DNA of 41,433 nucleotides from Dicyema japonicum (taxonomy: Eukaryota > Dicyemida > Rhombozoa > Dicyemidae): assembly GCA_011109175.1 (NCBI GenBank), contig RDEW01000008.1, positions 1,215,189 through 1,256,621 of the forward strand, read 5' to 3'. Below, piece after piece: positions 1 through 12,085 of this stretch. Both the position numbers and the translations under genes were made by a program. Each line of letters opens with the position of its first letter. The first letter of the stretch is position 1. Under the pieces are notes generated by a model, which was not told the DNA's origin, ran no database searches, and saw only the letters and a list, made by a program, of their open reading frames with translations.

Positions 1-880
1 GATTTCATTTGTAGGTGGTCTTCATACAATCCAGACCATCCGAGTCTGGAGGACCTGTTGGAGAATCTGTTAATGGTTGCTTTCTTTGATCGGGATTTGA
101 TGAACACCTAAAAATTATTTAATCAGAGAATTATCTTAGAGCGTAAGGTGAACTATTACCACAATTGGATTAAAACTGATCTCTGCAATATCGAGGATTA
201 GTCGACCTTGGGTGGCTCTATGGAACAAGCGTCTATATCACCTCACAAAAATATTATTAAGGCACTTTCACGAAAGCCATATTATTTATAGTCCCGCATG
301 TGCAACACTCAAAGAAACAATATTTAACGTTAATCTCTTCCATTTTCCTCTGTCGAATGCAAGTAATCTTCATTCGTCCAGGTCGTCCCCCGTCTTTAGT
401 TTTTTTCTCACATGGTTTAGATCTTTGTTTAAGGCAGTCGGCAGTGTCGTTATAGTCGTCCACGGAAGGGTTTGTCGCAACCTCACAAAGGTCTATGCAG
501 ATTAATCTCCTCAATGTACGATCTGAAGAAACATTGATAATAAACATCGAAATTTTTCTATAACTGGTATCCCCATTCGAGTATGAAGATGTCATAGAGA
601 ATCGGCATCAAAGGATCCTCATGAAGTGGGAGCTTTATAATTCTAAATGGGGGTTCATTTTAAAGTATATTTAGCCAACGGTAACTAAATATAAATCAGT
701 CACAAGAGCACCTTGTTATGGAATCATTATTATTCAAGAATAAATGCTCTGATGCTTGCTTATGCTGTGTATCCCCAAAACTGAGAGNAAGGGCATGCTC
801 AAAGGGCATTTTTGGTCACAGTAAGATTCGATTAATATGTAAATCGTTCTGTTCACCTGAAATGGACAGCAGCGAAATAT
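1..880. repeat. 1.54 kb repeat, copy 1 (cut by the window edge)
   Basis: The opening bases of the window recur at 1543 and stay alignable to about 880 here and 2340 there, with point changes and a deletion of about 60 bases in the second copy. The offset is 1542 bases, so this is a direct repeat with a spacer of about 660 bases. No convincing protein is encoded; the two open frames over 212-595 overlap on opposite strands and are interrupted in the second copy. An N stands at 787, inside the repeat. Confidence 0.85.
261..308 (+). repeat. dispersed 45 bp motif, copy 1
   Basis: A block beginning GGCACTTTCACGAAAGCC and running through an ATTTATAG..CCGCATG segment. Versions occur at 1793-1840, at 41290-41335, and on the minus strand at 39678-39720. 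Its identity is unknown; it is the part of the flanking repeat that is shared most widely in this window. Confidence 0.7.
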
Positions 881-1542
881 GAAGTTACTTAAACTAAAAA
901 AGAATGTAAATCGTCGCTGCCAAAAAACAATACTGAACCGAAAGAATACACGACTTCGATCATCCTTTCCTTACATACCCTCAAGGAAGCAAGATACTTG
1001 TGAATTGTCACTTCCAATAATCATTAGAATGGGACTCACGTGCCTATAACCTGGAGTTCAATCATCTCTGGATGGATGAAAAAACGAGATATTTTTTGGA
1101 CCACCAGAGCTCAACGTCAAAGAAGAATCTCTAAAAACAAAATGACTTAGCGACGAAATTCCGAATGGTCGCCAGCTTCTTTGATTGTTAGAGGTTTCGA
1201 GTTAACGATTGAATTCATGACCTCTGTCCCCCATTTCCTGCTTTTATTTAATGGATGAGTACAGCATCTCCTTGAATTATTGTTCCAGTTTCTAAATTAA
1301 TGAGTACTACAGTTTTAAGCGTTGTACTCGTGTTGTTGTAAGTTTGATTCCCACGTTACATACTTGACCAAAGGATTTCTTACTATTCTGTATTTTCTTC
1401 GAGTCCGAAAAGGTATCATGTGATCCACCTGTCTTGGAGACACCTAATATTTTGACCGATATCCAAAAAAGAGCACTATATTCCCTACTCCATTAAAAGG
1501 TTCTATAAAAGACACAATTTGCCAATAAACAACTCTGCTGAA

Positions 1543-2340
1543 GATTTCATTTGTAGGTGGTCTTCATACAATCCAGACCATCCGAGTCAGGAGGACCTGT
1601 TGGAGAATCTATTAATGGTTGCTTTCTTTGATCGGGATTTGATGAAAACCTAAAAATTATTTAATCAGAGAATTATCTTAGAGCGTATTGTGAACTATTA
1701 CCACAATTTGATTAAGACTGATCTCTGCAATATCGAGGATTAGTCGACGTTAGGTAGCTCTATGGAACAAACGTCTATATCACCTCACAAAAGGCACTTT
1801 CACGAAAGCCATAATATTTATAGCCCTGCATGTGCAACACTCAAAGAAACAATATTTTAGCGTTAATCTCTTCCATTTTCCATGGTTTAGATCTTTGTTT
1901 AAGGCAGTCGGCAGTGTCGTTCTAGTCGTCCACTGAATGGTTTGTCGCAACCTCACAAAGGTCTATGCAAATTAATCTCCTCAATTTACGATCTGAAGAA
2001 ACCTTGATAATAAACATCGAAATTTTTCTATAACTGGTATCCCCATTCGAGTATGAGGATGTCATAGAGAATCGGCATCAAAGGATCCTCATGAAGTGGG
2101 AGCTTTATAATTATGGACGGGGGTTCATTTCAAAGTATATTTAGCCAACGAGAACTAAATATAAATCAGTCGTAACTAAAGATAAATCAGTCACAAGAGC
2201 ACTTTGTTATGGGATGATTATTATTCACGAATATATGCTCTGATGCTTGCTTCTGCTGTAAACCCTCGAAACTGAGAGGAGATGAAACGCTCACTGTTTC
2301 AGAGAAATATTAAAGTCACCAGTAAGATTTAACTTTTGGA
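1543..2340. repeat. 1.54 kb repeat, copy 2
   Basis: Second copy of the sequence that opens the window. It lacks about 60 bases present at roughly 320-410 of copy 1, and has a short local duplication near 2160-2200, where a phrase containing ATAAATCAGTC is repeated. The copies are similar enough to be a fairly recent duplication or two insertions of one unidentified element. No terminal inverted repeats or coding region could be assigned. Confidence 0.85.
1793..1840 (+). repeat. dispersed 45 bp motif, copy 2
   Basis: Near-identical to the copy at 261-308, within the second copy of the 1.54 kb repeat. The bases just upstream differ because about nine bases are missing here. Confidence 0.7.
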
Positions 2341-2605
2341 GAGTTTTCTGATCTGTAAGAATTGAAAGTAAAAATCTTGTAGCTCAGAATATTGAGACAA
2401 GAACTAAACTGAGCTTTTATTTGAAATCGCCAAGAAAGAATTTTTCCAGGGAGNAATATTAAAGTCGCCAGTGAGATTTAACTTTTGGAGAGTTTTCTAA
2501 TCTGTATGAATTGAGAGTAAGAATCTTGTAGCTCAGAATATCGAGAAAAGAACCAAACCGAGCTTTTATTTGAAATCGGCAGGAAAGAAGTTTTCCAGGG
2601 AACTG
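2303..2605. repeat. 151 bp tandem duplication
   Basis: Two head-to-tail units, about 2303-2453 and 2455-2605, each running from AATATTAAAGTC to the TTTTCCAGGGA stretch, with roughly 10 percent divergence. An N at 2454 sits exactly at the junction, so the true copy number may not be resolved in this assembly. Confidence 0.85.
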
Positions 2606-2609
2606 CCAA

Positions 2610-3190
2610 TTGCGTCATTGTCCCTAATTTTAGCCTATGATGGTTCACCACCTTTGCTTGAACAACAACGAAAATTAGAGAAAGCTTTTGGATAATAAAT
2701 ATTTTTGATTAAAAAGCATATGAATTTTTTACTTTAATGACAACACTCGCCGTAATTATCGGCGAAGATGAAACATTTGGTGTCTCATTAACTGACTCTG
2801 TCAACCTCACTTCAAACTCTTAATTATCAACTAAACTAACTTCACAGAGATTAGATAATAATGCCGAGTTTACATCAACAAGAACTATATAGGCAGTTTT
2901 CATTAGAATTTTGTGTTCTTATTGCGATCAGTCATAACTTGACCTATAAGTTATGTTAATATACATTTGTTATACCATACATCTTTTGTTCGACTCCCTA
3001 CACAGGAAAACATAAATAATATCTTCATTACTTACGTCGGAGACATCCTCCTTCGGACATGACCATCATGCAACATCACCTGGGTCGACAACAAGATTAG
3101 TTTCAAAACAGACAAATTAAAAACCTTACTCTTCACCTCGGACAAGAGATAATCAACATATGTGACATATTAAACCCTACTTTCCGAAGC
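2610..3190. other. no gene seen
   Basis: AT-rich sequence without a long frame, recognisable domain, RNA gene or obvious repeat. It separates the tandem repeat from the LINE that follows. Confidence 0.5.
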
Positions 3191-3459
3191 TTATCCTGGG
3201 TCAGTTGCTGTCGTTGAAAGGTTGGAGGAAAAAAGACTGCCGACATTGCCGGCTATTTACCACTCTCCCATGGGAAGAAGTGGTTCCGTCCGGTCTTTGG
3301 TTGGCTTTAGCAAGTCCAACGGCTCCAATTGGACAGGAAATCAGGCAGTTCAAGCTGGTTGTTGTGGTGTTAAGTAAAAAAAAGAGAGAAGATAAAAGAA
3401 ACGAAAAATCAGAAAGAAGAAATTGGAAACTGCTATAGAAGATGAGGACGTAATTAACC

Positions 3460-3620
3460 GTGTTTCCAGAACATCTCTTCCCTGCCTAATCTGTGGCATA
3501 GCAAACGAAAGGAAATTCGGCATTTAATGTTCCCTTTGCCTCAATTTTGGACACCTTGGGTGCTATAAGCTAACAAGAAGGACCGCACAATCTCTGCCAA
3601 ACTGGTCATGCCCCCATGCC
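3460..3620 (+). other. PHD finger of LINE family B
   Basis: Translation gives CLIC, then CSLC, GHLGCYKL and a WSCP end, the spacing of a C4HC3 PHD zinc finger. A one-base shift separates the first and second cysteine pairs. PHD fingers are known in the first coding region of several LINE lineages, where they may contact chromatin. That role is family knowledge; only the residues are visible here. Confidence 0.6.
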
Positions 3621-3913
3621 TCGGGAATACCGGCAGAAGGAGAAAGCCTTCCCCTGGACCTATCCTGGATCTATCTAACACGAATGAATGCTTACGCCGT
3701 TTGAATCGTCTTGTGTCAGAGAGGATTATCCCACTCAGGATCCTAAGGTCGGCACCTCTAACAGCTGCCTCTTGTTTTTCAAAGCTAATCACCAGGCCAG
3801 TCGATACAATATTCAAGATGCTTGGATACACCTTCTCTGCTTTGCACCTCTTGTCCTCGGATCACATCCAACCGAATAAAAAGAAAGGAACCTCAATTTA
3901 ATCATCAAGAAAA

Positions 3914-4624
3914 GTGCCTCTATATACGAGACAGTTAAACATAAGCGAAGAAGTGAATAAGAAAGTCATGGTTGGATACATTCGGAGTGCCCTGCATACG
4001 CTCTCCAGCAATGACAAAGTTCTTTCAACAACTAAAGAATCTCTTGTGCTTATCACTCAAAAACATCCACCCGCCCCGTCGGATCTACGTAAGACTGAAA
4101 TTGGGAATGATACCCCAAATTTGACAACCACTACAGATGATATACGATCGGCTATTTCATTTTTCCTAGGAAGCAGCAGTGCTGGCTTGGAAGGCATACG
4201 TCCAAGCCACATGAAAGATCTTATTTCTTCCACTACCGCCGGAATGGGGAACTCCCTCATTAACTTAATAAAGACCCTCACAGATCGCATTTTTCGGGCC
4301 GATATCTCCGACTATGCCAGAGAACTCCTTTTTGCTTCAAAACTGATTGCCTTCAGAAAGCCTTGTGGTGGGTTAAGACCAATCGCTATAGGCAAAATAT
4401 TCAGGCGGCTGACAGCAAAGATTGTTGCCAGAGCAGCGAGCAAGACTCTAAGTCCTCAACTGTGCCCTACTCAACTGGGGGTTAGAATTCCTCATGGATG
4501 CGAGGCAGTAATACACTCAATCAGGAACTTTGCTACCAGTCCGCCAGACACTACAAATACTATAATAGTCAAACTATATAGATATACGAATGCTTTCAAT
4601 AGCATTCGCAGAACAGAATCATAG
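3914..4624 (+). pseudogene. reverse transcriptase fragment of LINE family B
   Basis: 236 codons open without a stop. Residues around 90-105 read GSSSAGLEGIRPSHMKDL, the conserved segment just before the palm. Later come a GG(L)RPI motif and a QLGVRIPHGCEAVIHS motif typical of the RT 2a/3 region. It stops just as the motif A aspartate would be expected: the usual YTNAFNS stretch is present as a degraded DATNAFNS-like motif. Inactive as it stands. Confidence 0.85.
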
Positions 4625-4799
4625 AAGCTAGCATCTCCAGGATCCAAGAAATCAGCAGGATGGTGAAACTTGCAACAGCTCCCCATGTATCCTGATATTC
4701 AAATCCAGAACATCGAATTCAAGACCAGAGTTCAAAAAAGTGATTCTCTTGGCTTCCTGCTCTTCGCCTTGGATATCGACTGTGCAGCATCGACGATTT

Positions 4800-4845
4800 G
4801 AACTCTATTAAACCTATGGTACCTGGACGACGTGACCGTCGGAGG
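4800..4845 (+). other. YLDD catalytic box of LINE family B
   Basis: Frame at 4811 reads NLWYLDDVTVGG, the motif C aspartate pair that binds metal in reverse transcriptases. It lies in a different frame from the 3914-4624 stretch, showing at least two frameshifts between them. Confidence 0.8.
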
Positions 4846-5949
4846 TAATTGGGAACTTGTGGTGGCGTGAGTCGAGTCTGTCATCTCTGCGGTTAGAATC
4901 GAACCCGTATAAATGTGAAATTATAAACGTTGCTTGCGGATAAGAAGACTTCTGCCGTGTTGTGGCTGCTATTTCTGCACACCTCCGCGATGTCTCGGTT
5001 ACCCAACTTGAAAATGTAATTTTTCTTGGCTCTCCCCTACACTGCAATAATGTGTAATCCTCCTGGAGGAAAAAATACATAACTCCAACAATTCACTTAA
5101 ATTTACAAACCCTGGACTCCAACATGGCTCTGTTTTTACTCAGGAATTTCCACCTAACACCTCTCCTTTTTCTTTTACGGAAAGCCCCATGTTTCACGGA
5201 CATGAACTTTTTAAGAGCCATCGACGAAAAGCTGAGGACTGCCGCTGAAGAAACGCTCAACATTTACTTTGATAAAACTGGCTGAATCCAATGCAAACTA
5301 CCTCTTCGCTACGGAGGAATCGGAATACCCTCACCACTAGAACTCGCCCTCCCACCTTCCTTACTTCGACAAATGCTTCCAGTGGTTCCACACACCAAAT
5401 CCCACGTTACATTAACAGGACGGACGCTAATGCAGTTGTAAGCATGGCGAGAGCTTTGATGCGAAAATGGAAAAATGATCTTCCAGTCCCCATGGTCAAT
5501 CTTTTCGAGGCTCGATCCGAAAAGGAAAACCAAATGACTCTATCCCACGTTTAATGTTTTAGGTTCAGGACGACGTGTCTGTGGAATTTTCAAGCACTTC
5601 TTAAAAGAAAAAAAATCCCTAACCTATCAAGGGTTCAGGACCAATCAAACTCCAGAGTAATTAACCGTTTGCAGAATGCGCTTTCAGTAACGAGAAATAT
5701 AAGTCTCTGTGTCTAATGTAATTTAGGAATTAGCCGATTGGCAAAGAATTCTTTATTATTATCTAACTCCGAAAAAGGAATCACTAAGAATGAAGGGGTA
5801 AACCCATCTAATAAGTGATCTCGGAAGACCTCAACAAGATAAAAATGTTTAAGTATTATAAACGAAAAATTAAAAAATAAAAATCAATAAAATTGACTTA
5901 ATTGACCTAAAAAATTAAATTTAGACTTTATAACATTTGATTTATATTA

Positions 5950-6680
5950 TAGAAGTGGGAAATACATATCAAGATTGAAGTAGAAAAATGTCACATGTAA
6001 GACCTTCCGCAAGTGAGCTTTCGCTTTTATACGATTGTCAAATAAAAATTGACCTGGATAGAGTTGTCTATATGGATCAACTATTTGTTAAAGGAGCAAC
6101 GAGAGAAAACTTTTGATCAGACATGTCACAGTAAGAGAAGTGAGCCACATATTTATTCAACCCACAATACAATCTTTGATAAGCCCGGCACAAGCGGTTA
6201 TAACTTATTAATCCGAGAAAGAAACCTATGGGAGAACTGCTTGTGCAGCTAAAATCCATCCTCCATCCCTAATCGTCCATTACATGATTCCGAATAGATA
6301 TGGAGAAGTAGGTCGCCATCTTACATTTTTATCACACGACCTACTGACGTGCGCATCACTTCACTTTTAAGTGAAAAAAGTTTTCATAATGGAAATCTCA
6401 ACCAGTGGAGTTAATCAGATAGAAGGTAGGAAGATCCCCGTATAAGAATGACACATCTCCTTACGAATGGGATCGGTTTGACGAGAATTGACCTTAACTA
6501 AAAATTCCATCTTTCGGATCAGAACCCAAGATAGTCAGATCTAAGCTTTGTTTAAATCGATAGACGAGAATGTATATTGAATCCTTTGAATGGTTATCAA
6601 TCTGATGGAAATATTGAATAACAGTGTCTATAGATAGTAGGTTTTAACACATTTCCCAATGAAAACACTTCCTTTAACAA
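5950..6680. other. non-coding part of the duplicated unit
   Basis: Conserved in both copies. Short plus-strand frames (6049-6252 here, 12344-12592 in copy 2) match each other only because the DNA is duplicated; their ends differ and no domain is recognisable. This probably holds the 3' flank of the minus-strand sulfotransferase. Confidence 0.4.
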
Positions 6681-6689
6681 AAAATATAA

Positions 6690-7716
6690 TCAATCATAAC
6701 TTTTCCGAATTCCAAGATCAGTCATAACCAGTCGTTGACATATTTCACTGTTTTCTCCATATTTAGTTAAAACAAATCCGTATGTCCTATCTCCATTAAC
6801 TTTACTGAATTTCCCTAGAAGGTTGTCGTCCATAGATTCCTTTAGTACACATTTCTTGTATAGTCCCTCTCTTGTGCTTTTTATTTTATCTAAATCATCA
6901 TTTAATTCTTTTTCATTAATTTTTGAAATTTCAGTCCGAAAGTCTTTAAGGAAAAATTCATATAACGCAAAGTCAACATCGTTCCATTTTAAAATTAATT
7001 CCTTTATGGTTTCATTAACTTTGGGCATTTTTTGTGCATTTAATTGAAATGATATCAAATCTTGGATCTCCCAGTGAAGGTAGTTTTTTAGAAGAATGAG
7101 AGATAAGTCAAAGTAATCAGCAATCAATATCAAATTAAAGCTTCTTTTTACTTCCAATAGAAAATCATCAATGTCTTTCTGTGAATAAGCATGACGTGAG
7201 TTAAATCCAAGCATATATGACATTGGGTTTCTCATTCTATCATCTATTTGGATTTGATAATAAAATTCTGGATTTTTGAAAAATTCTGATATTTCAAGTT
7301 TTTCTGATTTACGTAATAATTATAATATGAAATATATTGACGAAAGGGATTCCTCAAAATTGTAAAGAAAATGCATTTGGTTTTACAATTTCATGAATAC
7401 TTTTTTTGTTAAATCTTGTATGAAAGAATAGCATATCAAATGGTTTTATTTCCACATGTTTGACATTTTCTGCATTAAAAAATGATGTTTTTTCACCAAA
7501 ATGAGTTCCTTCATTCGATGGCACAGCTATTTTCAAATTATGACTACGAGCAAATCGGTCGAGAATGTTGACGATTGAACTGCTCGCACATTTTATAGTC
7601 TTTAAAAAGACAACTGTGGACCTTTTTTTAGTTTTATATATTTCTGAGATCTTGAATACAAGTAGAACTAATACAAATAGAATTACAAGCCAGAATATGC
7701 GATATAATATCCTCAT
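6690..7716 (-). pseudogene. galactose-3-O-sulfotransferase-like gene, copy 1 (frameshifted)
   Basis: Enzymes of this family move sulfate from PAPS to the 3-OH of galactose on glycolipids or glycoproteins in the Golgi. Start at 7716 gives a type II membrane anchor (about residues 5-23, hydrophobic, after MRIL). Next comes the 5'-phosphosulfate loop FLKTIKCASSS (family form KTHKCASS), then FFHTRFNKKS, then the 3'-phosphate motif FTILRNPF. The rest, RNPMSYMLGFN and LILIADYFDLSL, is the standard downstream signature; the last 181 codons (7235-6690) are open. The frame breaks twice, at a T run near 7370 and near 7300, where copy 2 has an extra T and an extra G. The gene has no introns, unlike the host genes nearby. 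It is either a recent pseudogene or carries homopolymer sequencing errors. Confidence 0.85.
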
Positions 7717-7815
7717 GACTGTGACTGAAAGATCGAAATTAGAATATTATGACTGAACGATCGAAAATGGAATATTTAAAAAAAATAATGAGATTTACGT
7801 CAGAAAAAAATTTAA

Positions 7816-10060
7816 CTAATGTAGGTCATTTTTTGCAATTTTTCCACTTCGACTTGCTTTAGTCTGCTGGGAAGTGATGCCAATCTCAACAAGTGTAATC
7901 ATGTTTTTCAGTATCGAGAACAAATATTTCAGGCTTGTTATGCTCAATATTTGTCTCGGTATTAATTGTGGTGTCCACACGAATTTCAACATTGTCATTG
8001 GCGACTATTGATTGCACAGAGTGTGTTTGTGCTTCTTCGAGTGTTTTATCCCATATAATCGACATAGATGCAGATGAATACATCTCAAGATAGTCTCTGT
8101 ACAGCATTCGACCACACCTTGTTGCCAAATGATCAACACTTTTATAGCAATGCTACAGTGACCACAATTAGAGCCAATACTATTGAAGAATAAATTATGA
8201 TCTTGAGTGAGGCACAACATTCCTTCGGATTTGCATGAATTGTATCGAAGAACATATTAACTTCATTCCTCATAAACAACATTGTATCCTCTTTATGGGA
8301 AAATATTATCAAGTCGTCCATGAACAGTAGATAATTGATGGAGTAAGCAATAGGGCAATATGGTCAAAATCATGGTGAGAGGATCCAACAGAAGTACGAA
8401 GATTTGTGGTGACAACGAATCGCCTTGCAAAATCTCTCGCTTCGATTCAACTTCTCCAATTTCTTTTGATTAAAGTTGAATCTGATTTTCCATTTGGTTA
8501 CCAAATTCTAAACTCACGATCCAGTATGGGAGTCCAGAGTTGTCCAAGACTTTGTATAAAAAGTCATGATTTACAGAATCGAATGCTTTCTTACATCTAT
8601 CCATGTCCAGACAAAGTGTTCCCATTCTTTTTAGTCATACACTGGTTAAGGATTGCCTGTTCTTTAGCTTCTTGACACATCCTTTTAGTTCCCAGTTGAT
8701 TATCATTCACAAGATCGAATGCTTCAATATAGTCAGACAATTTACGGTAACACATTTTGTCACTAACTTATATAAGTTATGCATGTAATCGGCCTCAAGT
8801 CTTTCGGGGATTGACATATATCTCTTTTCGGGATAAGATATGTAAACCCTTAGTAAAACCACTCATCAGGGGTATAATCAATATATATTATTTTGGCAAC
8901 TCTTCGCAGAGTTTATCATGGATTGAAGTAAATCTTTTAAGTTGTACACCCCATCACACCCACTGGCTTTCCAATTAGGCAGGAGTTTAATTATTTCAAG
9001 GATATCTTCTTTCTTGCAGTCTACAAATGTGTCTTCCACTCCAGTAGCTCTCCTAATTATCGGATATGTGTTTTCCTAAATATTTCCCCAAACTGATAGA
9101 CATTCATTTTCATTAACAGGATATGGCATCCCTGGTTTCTCCATTTAACCTTCTGTAAAAAAGCCTCCGATTGAGTTCGAAACACCAATTTTGTTTCCTG
9201 AATTCATTCCGGGATTCATGTACTCTGAGTTGTTTCTCCACTATGATTATTTTATCCTGAATGCAACTAACTATTCTTCCCAATTCACCCTTCTTCGAAT
9301 TTCGATTTCCATATTGGCACAGTGTATCCGTCGTATCGTCATCGAACCTCGTATTTCCCTTAAGTACTACAAGCACCGAGATTTGTTTGAGACGTTTATT
9401 CAACTTCAGAAGTCTTCCTTGCATGCGCTCAACCCACTGGCTCTTCTTTCTCGTAGATTGATAGAGCATCATAAGTTAACTGCCCAGAATTACTGATATC
9501 TGTAATATCATTCAAATTAGCAGGAAGGTAGGAATTGATATATTGCCATATTTAAGAGTTTATCCCTGAGAGAATTTCTTTGTTGAGAAGTTGGAAGGGC
9601 ATTTTTCGGTAGGCATCCATAATATTCGAGGCTGGATTTTACTCGATTAATTTGGACACAAAATTCATTTGAACAAAGTCTAAAATTAGAGATTTCTGTG
9701 CTGTATGCATTACTCCCAGGATCAATATTCATAGAGTGCTTGGATTTTGACGACTTTAACTTGGCCAAACTCTTCAAGTTTGCAATCTATTTGGACATAC
9801 CAAACTTTCCATAAAAAGTCCGAGTGATTAACCGCCAACCATCACGAGGAATTCTCCCTTGCTTGAACAGCTCGAACAACTTCAGATGTCCATTCAACTC
9901 TGTCTTTATAATCCACTTGGTCGATAATAGCATTTAAAGTGAGGATATTTGCACGGCAATCTGGCTTTGACACCAGACAAGGAGATAGTCCTTTTTCTTG
10001 ATTCACAGCCCATGGACCACGTGGTCTACGTTACAATTGGTTTCTCTATCAAAATCTTTC
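7816..10060 (-). pseudogene. antisense LINE, family A (restriction-like endonuclease type), copy 1
   Basis: Read on the minus strand from 10060 down. The amino part (9777-9517) is followed by a basic pre-RT region (9472-9113; NRRLFYRRLNGE) and by WKASGCDGVYN near 8970, the usual segment before the palm. The RT motif C, LLFMDD, lies near 8320. A zinc-knuckle region near 8100-8180 and the endonuclease segment NKPEIF..LVEIGITSQ near 7960-7870 follow. It matches the well-preserved copy at 31128-33182. It ends abruptly within the endonuclease (about 7816), at the same point as copy 2, and lacks about 730 bases around 8240. Many stops; dead. Confidence 0.85.
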
Positions 10061-11600
10061 GTAGATAAGTCCGATGAAAATGCTTCTTGTCAACAGTAGA
10101 AATAAGCATGCACGTCACCACAAGAAAATATAAATTATTTAAATAAATATAAAGAAACCATAAATAAATGGAAAATTTTTAAAATAAAAATAAAAACGAT
10201 AAAAAATCATTCTATTGAAAAAATGGTGTTACTTTAGCCGCGTGGCGCTATTTGGTGCTTGGTGGCTAATTGGTTGAAGTTTTCTGTCTGCTTATCTGTT
10301 CCACCTCTTTCTTCCTACTAGAGGTTGCGTCATGTGATCCACCTGTCTAGTGGCGCCCAGTGCCAGGCCGGCACGAAAAGGATCATTTGCTCTTCTTTAC
10401 TCCACTGGAAGGGGTTTCTACAACGACTTAAAAATATTAAACTTTAGACTATGTACACGCAACAGACTCACAAAACACATTAAATTATTATTATTTTTCA
10501 ATACGTAAATACTGAAAGTTATCTCTTCGTCTCTTCTACAACAGCGTGAACAATTTTCCATATTAGATTCCCCAACGCTATCCTTGAGAAGGTAATTTTT
10601 TAAAGGACGTGTAGTTCCTCTAAAATTTCAAGAGCGGTATCTATAACCGGTCTAATGTAAGCAACATATGTAAAATCATGATAGTCATAGTTTCATCAAT
10701 GCGCCGTTAGAAACAATCAAACCAACTAAACGATTCCAGCTTCCGCAATCATGTGCAATCTCTTTTTATTTGTCCAAATGTTCTCAGTATTTTATTTTCT
10801 TTTGGCACGATTAAGATCAGCATCAATATCCCAGTAGTTTTGACATCCATAAAAACTGATCCAGTCTAACGAAATACTCTACCATCGCTATTTTATGGTG
10901 GGGTGTACATTTTCAATCTAAGTGACCTTGAAACTCGAGGACCAGTGGAGCAACAATTTTAAAGCTTTCTTTTTTATTTTCCTTTTCCAATTCAATTCGA
11001 GCATTGTCCTCAACTGCCTTCTATGGAAAGGAATCTATCTCCTGTTGGTCAACTTTGGACATGGAATTATGTACTTGTTCGTCTTTCGTCGATTCAGTTT
11101 TTTTAGCCTTTTACAGCGTAGCTGTAGCGAGGGTCTTTTTTAACGATTTCCTCACTTTCTACAAGTATGAACTCAAGCTTATTTAGTGGTTGATTCGATT
11201 TTATCTCCATATTTCTGATATCCACTAGATCAGTTTAGTAAATAATCATTGTTAGGTACAATTTCTTAGGTTCATTGAGAATTACTTCCATTAGGATATA
11301 AGCGCTGATCTATTTCTCGTTACGAAGTCGGCATCGTCAGCATAAATAGATTCTTATATATCACCATAAAATTTTAGGTCAAGTAGCTCCTTTTCCAAGT
11401 ATATTACAAACTGCAAAAGAGGGAGTGAGTCCTCTTGAGGAGTAAACACATTATTTAAGAATTCTCTTTACATAGTTTTGCCAGTTAGATCTCTTAGCTT
11501 TGAATTAGATAAGACAATTTCATTATTCTCGAAGATTCAGAGTTCAAAAATCTTTTCATGCATTATGTAGTAGACCTAAATGGACTTAAATGCCCTTATA
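10060..11600. other. long stretch without an assigned gene
   Basis: Contains a GC-richer block at about 10225-10430. Its TCATGTGATCCACCTGTCT phrase also occurs near 1417, and a looser form occurs near 15885 just ahead of another LINE, so it may be an element 5' region. Plus-strand frames at 10922-11186 look spurious; the opposite strand there is lysine- and glutamate-rich but broken. No confident call. Confidence 0.3.
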
Positions 11601-11611
11601 ATTTGAAGCCA

Positions 11612-11700
11612 GATAGTCATCAACTTGATCCCAACCCGATTATATGACTTGGTTCTAGATAGTCATTAACTTGATCCCTAACGCGATCGTATGTTACCAA
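11612..11700. repeat. short tandem repeat, about 45 bp unit
   Basis: TAGATAGTCATCAACTTGAT and its variant with CATTAACTTGAT occur head to tail, each followed by a CCxAxCxCGAT segment. Two imperfect units. Confidence 0.6.
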
Positions 11701-11744
11701 TGCCAGACTTTACGTAGATTATTTAACAAGATTATCGGTCTTGA

Positions 11745-12085
11745 TCCATTATAACATTATAACAACCACAGCAAGGATGGTATCCTGCTTCTTGAAAAAT
11801 CGAAGAGAGCAGGGATCAAGATTACCCTACACAAATGGCTCGACGAGAAGCTAGATGAGGATAACAATTTGCTAGTAATGTCGTTAAGAGATGGAAAACT
11901 ACCTGAAAAAATATGCCATCATTGACTCGTATGTTGCAGCACAGAATAAACGATAGAAGGGTCTGAGAGCGCAGAGAAGAGTCCAAGCGTTTGCAGGACT
12001 TGCGGCATGAGGCAAAATAACTTGTTCTTTAAGTTTTCCTTGCTAATAAAATTGTTAAAGTTAAAGAAAAAGGGAACACCTAAAA
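11745..12085 (+). pseudogene. LINE-like fragment with a cysteine pair
   Basis: Reads HSKDGILLLEKSKRAGIK, then TLHKWLDEKL and LLVMSLRDGKLPEK, and after a stop CRTCGMRQN. The layout (helical segment, then CxxC) resembles the region before the zinc knuckle of LINE proteins, but I cannot place it in a family. The right edge runs into the LINE 3'-end signature in antisense (about 12060-12120). Confidence 0.4.

Larger units (their letters stand above)
3200..5790 (+). pseudogene. decayed LINE, family B (PHD finger + reverse transcriptase)
   Basis: A plus-strand non-LTR retrotransposon with many frameshifts. From 5' to 3': a lysine- and arginine-rich leader (3205-3438), a PHD-like zinc finger (about 3460-3620), a serine- and proline-rich linker, then the reverse transcriptase. 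The best open stretch is 3914-4624 (236 codons), which carries the pre-palm and fingers signatures GLEGIRPSHMKDL, GGLRPIAIG and QLGVRIPHGCEA. After it the frame breaks, but a YLDD catalytic box remains near 4811-4840, followed by thumb-like sequence to about 5550. The carboxy-terminal part normal for this family is not seen here; related carboxy ends lie at 17085-17310 and 25735-26330. The copy is dead as sequenced. Confidence 0.85.
5792..8236. repeat. 2.4 kb duplicated unit, copy 1
   Basis: Aligns end to end with 12086-14536 at high identity, with scattered substitutions and one-base length differences in A/T runs. Its left edge is a LINE 3'-end signature in antisense (GATCACTT..TTAGATGG when reversed). 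The unit carries a sulfotransferase-like gene and the 3' part of an antisense family A LINE. Past 8236 the copies part: copy 1 jumps to sequence that in copy 2 begins at 15267, so about 730 bases are missing here. Confidence 0.9.

Noticed and set aside
212-595. Overlapping frames of 97 and 112 codons on opposite strands
   Set aside because: No domain, and the second copy of the repeat has a deletion that breaks them.
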